Assembly (NCBI GenBank): GCA_021779775.1
Contig: JAJYAB010000099.1
Span: forward strand, 1 to 6,636
Source: Actinomycetes bacterium
Lineage (GTDB): Bacteria; Actinomycetota; Acidimicrobiia; Acidimicrobiales; UBA8190
DNA: 6,636 bases
Reading direction: 5' to 3'
Shown here: positions 5,213 to 6,636 of the stretch, one piece after another
Layout of the letters: each line of letters starts with the position of its first letter
Position numbering within the stretch: position 1 is the first letter of the stretch
Translations under genes and position numbers: made by a program
The notes under the pieces: model-generated
Databases searched by the model: none
The model's input: the letters and a program-made list of their open reading frames with translations, nothing else
Told to the model about the DNA's origin: nothing

Positions 5213-6429
5213 ATGCAAGTCGCCCGACGCGACGCCCAGCAGCTGGTGGTGGCGTCGGTCGGGAGGGTGGCGGCGGTCGACGATCCGTGGTGTGGCTTCC
5301 GGCTGGTCGATCGAGACGGCCGTGAGGTGGACGAGGTGACTGTCTTCTTCCGGGATATGCGAGCCCGGGACGCCAGTCCGGCCAGCGTGCGCTCTTACGG
5401 GTTGGCACTCTTGCGGTGGTATCGGTTCTTGTGGGCGGTCGGGGTGGCCTGGGATCGCGCTGGGCGGTCAGAGGCCCGCGACTTCATGCTGTGGCTGGCT
5501 TCGACGCGGAAGCCGCCTCGAACGCGGACGGGCTTGGTGGCGCCGGGAGCGGTGAACGCGGTGACGCACAAGGCGTCGCCGGGTGTGTTCTACGCGGCGC
5601 GGACCCGGCGGCACAATCGCTCGGTGGTGCGAGCGTTCTACGAGTTCCACCGCTACGAGGGGCGTGGCCCGCTGCTGAACCCGATGCCCGAGCGGGCCGG
5701 CCGGGGCGGGGAGCGACCGGACGCCCATCACAATCCGATGGAGCCGTTCGTCGCCGGGAGACGGGCGGATTTCCAGGCGAAGCTGGCCAAGCGTGAGCCG
5801 CCGAACATCTCGGATGCTGCGTTCGACGCGCTGTTTGGGGCGATGCCGAGCAATCGGGACCGGGCCATCTTGGCCTTCTATATCTCGACCGGGGCGCGGG
5901 CGTCGGAGTTGTTAGGGGTGACCTGCGATCGGGTCGATGTCGGCCAGCAATTGATCGGTGTGCGGCGAAAGGGTAGCGGGGCGTTGCAGTGGCTGCCGGC
6001 GTCGCCGGACGCTTCGTGTGGTTGCAGCTCTACCGGCGGGACTTCGCCGAGCAGCCTTTCGCTGGTGTCGGTCCGTTGTGGCTGACCTTGCGCCGTCCGT
6101 TCCGGCCGCTCAACTACCCGGCCATGCGAGCGGTGCTGAGCCGAGCGAACTCGTCGCTTGGGACGAACTGGACGTTGCACGACTTGCGCCACACCGCGGC
6201 GCGTCGGATGGTCGCCGATCCCCGCCTGTCGTTGGTCGATGTCCAGTGGATGCTGGGCCACGCCCATATCACCACCACGCAGCTCTACACCGAGCCGGCC
6301 ACCGACGAGGTGGTGGCGCGTTTGCGGGATCATCACCGCGACCGGAAGACGGCCGACGAGATGGTCCGCATGCCGGCGGTCGGTTACCGGCCGGAGGTGC
6401 TCGAGACGCTGCTCGGGCCGATGCGATGA
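5213..6429 (+). pseudogene. tyrosine-type recombinase/integrase with one-base frameshift
   Basis: The ATG has GAGG (5201-5204) 8 nt upstream. The N-terminal core-binding region spans ~40-160 (EVTVFFRDMRARDASPASV and on). The catalytic domain begins near 200: R229 in STGARASELL and K253 in RRKGSG. The reading then goes wrong after LPASPDA (residue 267), and the first frame ends at 6085. Dropping back one base at GACGCTTCG (6009-6017) restores FVWLQLYRR and the rest: H323-D-L-R326, LGH350 and Y359, ending at TGA 6427-6429. The ancestor presumably had GACGCTTTCG, one T more. With that base the protein is 405 residues and has the full R-K-HxxR-H-Y set. As written it is split and inactive unless the missing T is a sequencing error. 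It is the first gene of a recombinase pair or trio. Confidence 0.85.
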
Positions 6430-6636
6430 CCGCTCCTGCCATCACTGAAGTGGCCGAGCCGAGCCAGGTGTCAAGCGACTGGGTGGCGATGGCGCCTCGT
6501 CGCTCACCGCGCCCGCTGCCGGAGCGAGAGCTGGGCGCGTTGCCGGTGTTTCCCGCCCGTCAGGAACCCCGGGCCGCCCCATCCACGTGGTGGCAGACCA
6601 GCCTGCCGCGGCTCGAAGTCGAGACGCACGTGGCCG
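6426..6636 (+). CDS. second gene of the recombinase cassette, 5' part only
   Basis: An open frame starts at ATG 6426 inside the stop of the recombinase (ATGA overlap) and runs without a stop for 70 codons to the window edge. The translated part is Pro/Arg-rich and has no catalytic motif (it contains SSDWVAMAPRR and PSTWWQTSLPRLEVE). I do not recognise it from sequence alone. By position it is likely the second recombinase of a Tn554- or RIT-like set, whose N-termini vary while catalytic residues lie far downstream. Translation is probably coupled to the upstream gene, which would be disturbed by the frameshift there only if ribosomes stop at 6085. Confidence 0.5.
   Translation, partial: MTAPAITEVAEPSQVSSDWVAMAPRRSPRPLPERELGALPVFPARQEPRAAPSTWWQTSLPRLEVETHVA

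Larger units (their letters stand above)
5109..6636 (+). mobile_element. Tn554/RIT-like multi-recombinase element, left part
   Basis: The left boundary is placed where the peptidase reading is lost, just after the GFGD codons. About 100 bases of non-coding end follow (5109-5212), containing a TCCCA/TGGGA hairpin with a 5-nt loop (5149-5163). Then come a tyrosine recombinase and, overlapping it by ATGA, a second gene that leaves the window. Overlapping tandem recombinase genes are typical of Tn554-like elements and of RIT (recombinase-in-trio) elements. The right end, and hence the cargo and any terminal repeats, are outside the window. Confidence 0.6.

Overview
This is GC-rich DNA with GTG starts, strong Shine-Dalgarno sequences and actinobacterial gene families, so an actinobacterium is the likely source; the genus cannot be told from the sequence. 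The window is an accessory mosaic. A conserved chromosomal segment, a BTAD regulator followed by a prepilin peptidase as in actinobacterial Tad/Flp pilus loci, is flanked on both sides by acquired DNA.

Left part (1-1239): a small cysteine-rich DUF3565 protein is followed by about 770 bases with no convincing gene. This stretch is rich in short structure: a 13-nt palindrome, a bulged 12-bp hairpin, a perfect actinobacterial-type DnaA box, three TTATCGAC motifs, and an array of GCCCTAC heptamers in tandem and inverted order. It resembles an origin or operator region, but no replication gene is in view.

Middle (1240-3063): a two-gene operon encodes a three-Cys-motif DUF5131 (phage Gp37/Gp68-like) protein and its usual partner TcmP. 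The genes are in the same frame, separated by a single TGA. Their biochemical role is not established; they probably work together. Just downstream (3093-3120) lies a fragment resembling the 3' half of an initiator tRNA, a possible old attachment site.

Right part (3208-5108): the C-terminal half of a large BTAD regulator lacks the LysM/membrane half of its relatives and may start at CTG. It overlaps a prepilin peptidase gene that is cut immediately after its second catalytic Asp (GFGD).

From about 5109 to the end: the interrupting sequence carries a tyrosine recombinase with a complete R-K-HxxR-H-Y set split by a one-base deletion near 6013. It overlaps (ATGA) a second gene that runs off the window. 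This layout fits a Tn554/RIT-like multi-recombinase element inserted in the peptidase gene. The tcm pair with its surrounding repeats is the best candidate for a poorly described system; the broken pilus locus is the clearest structural event.
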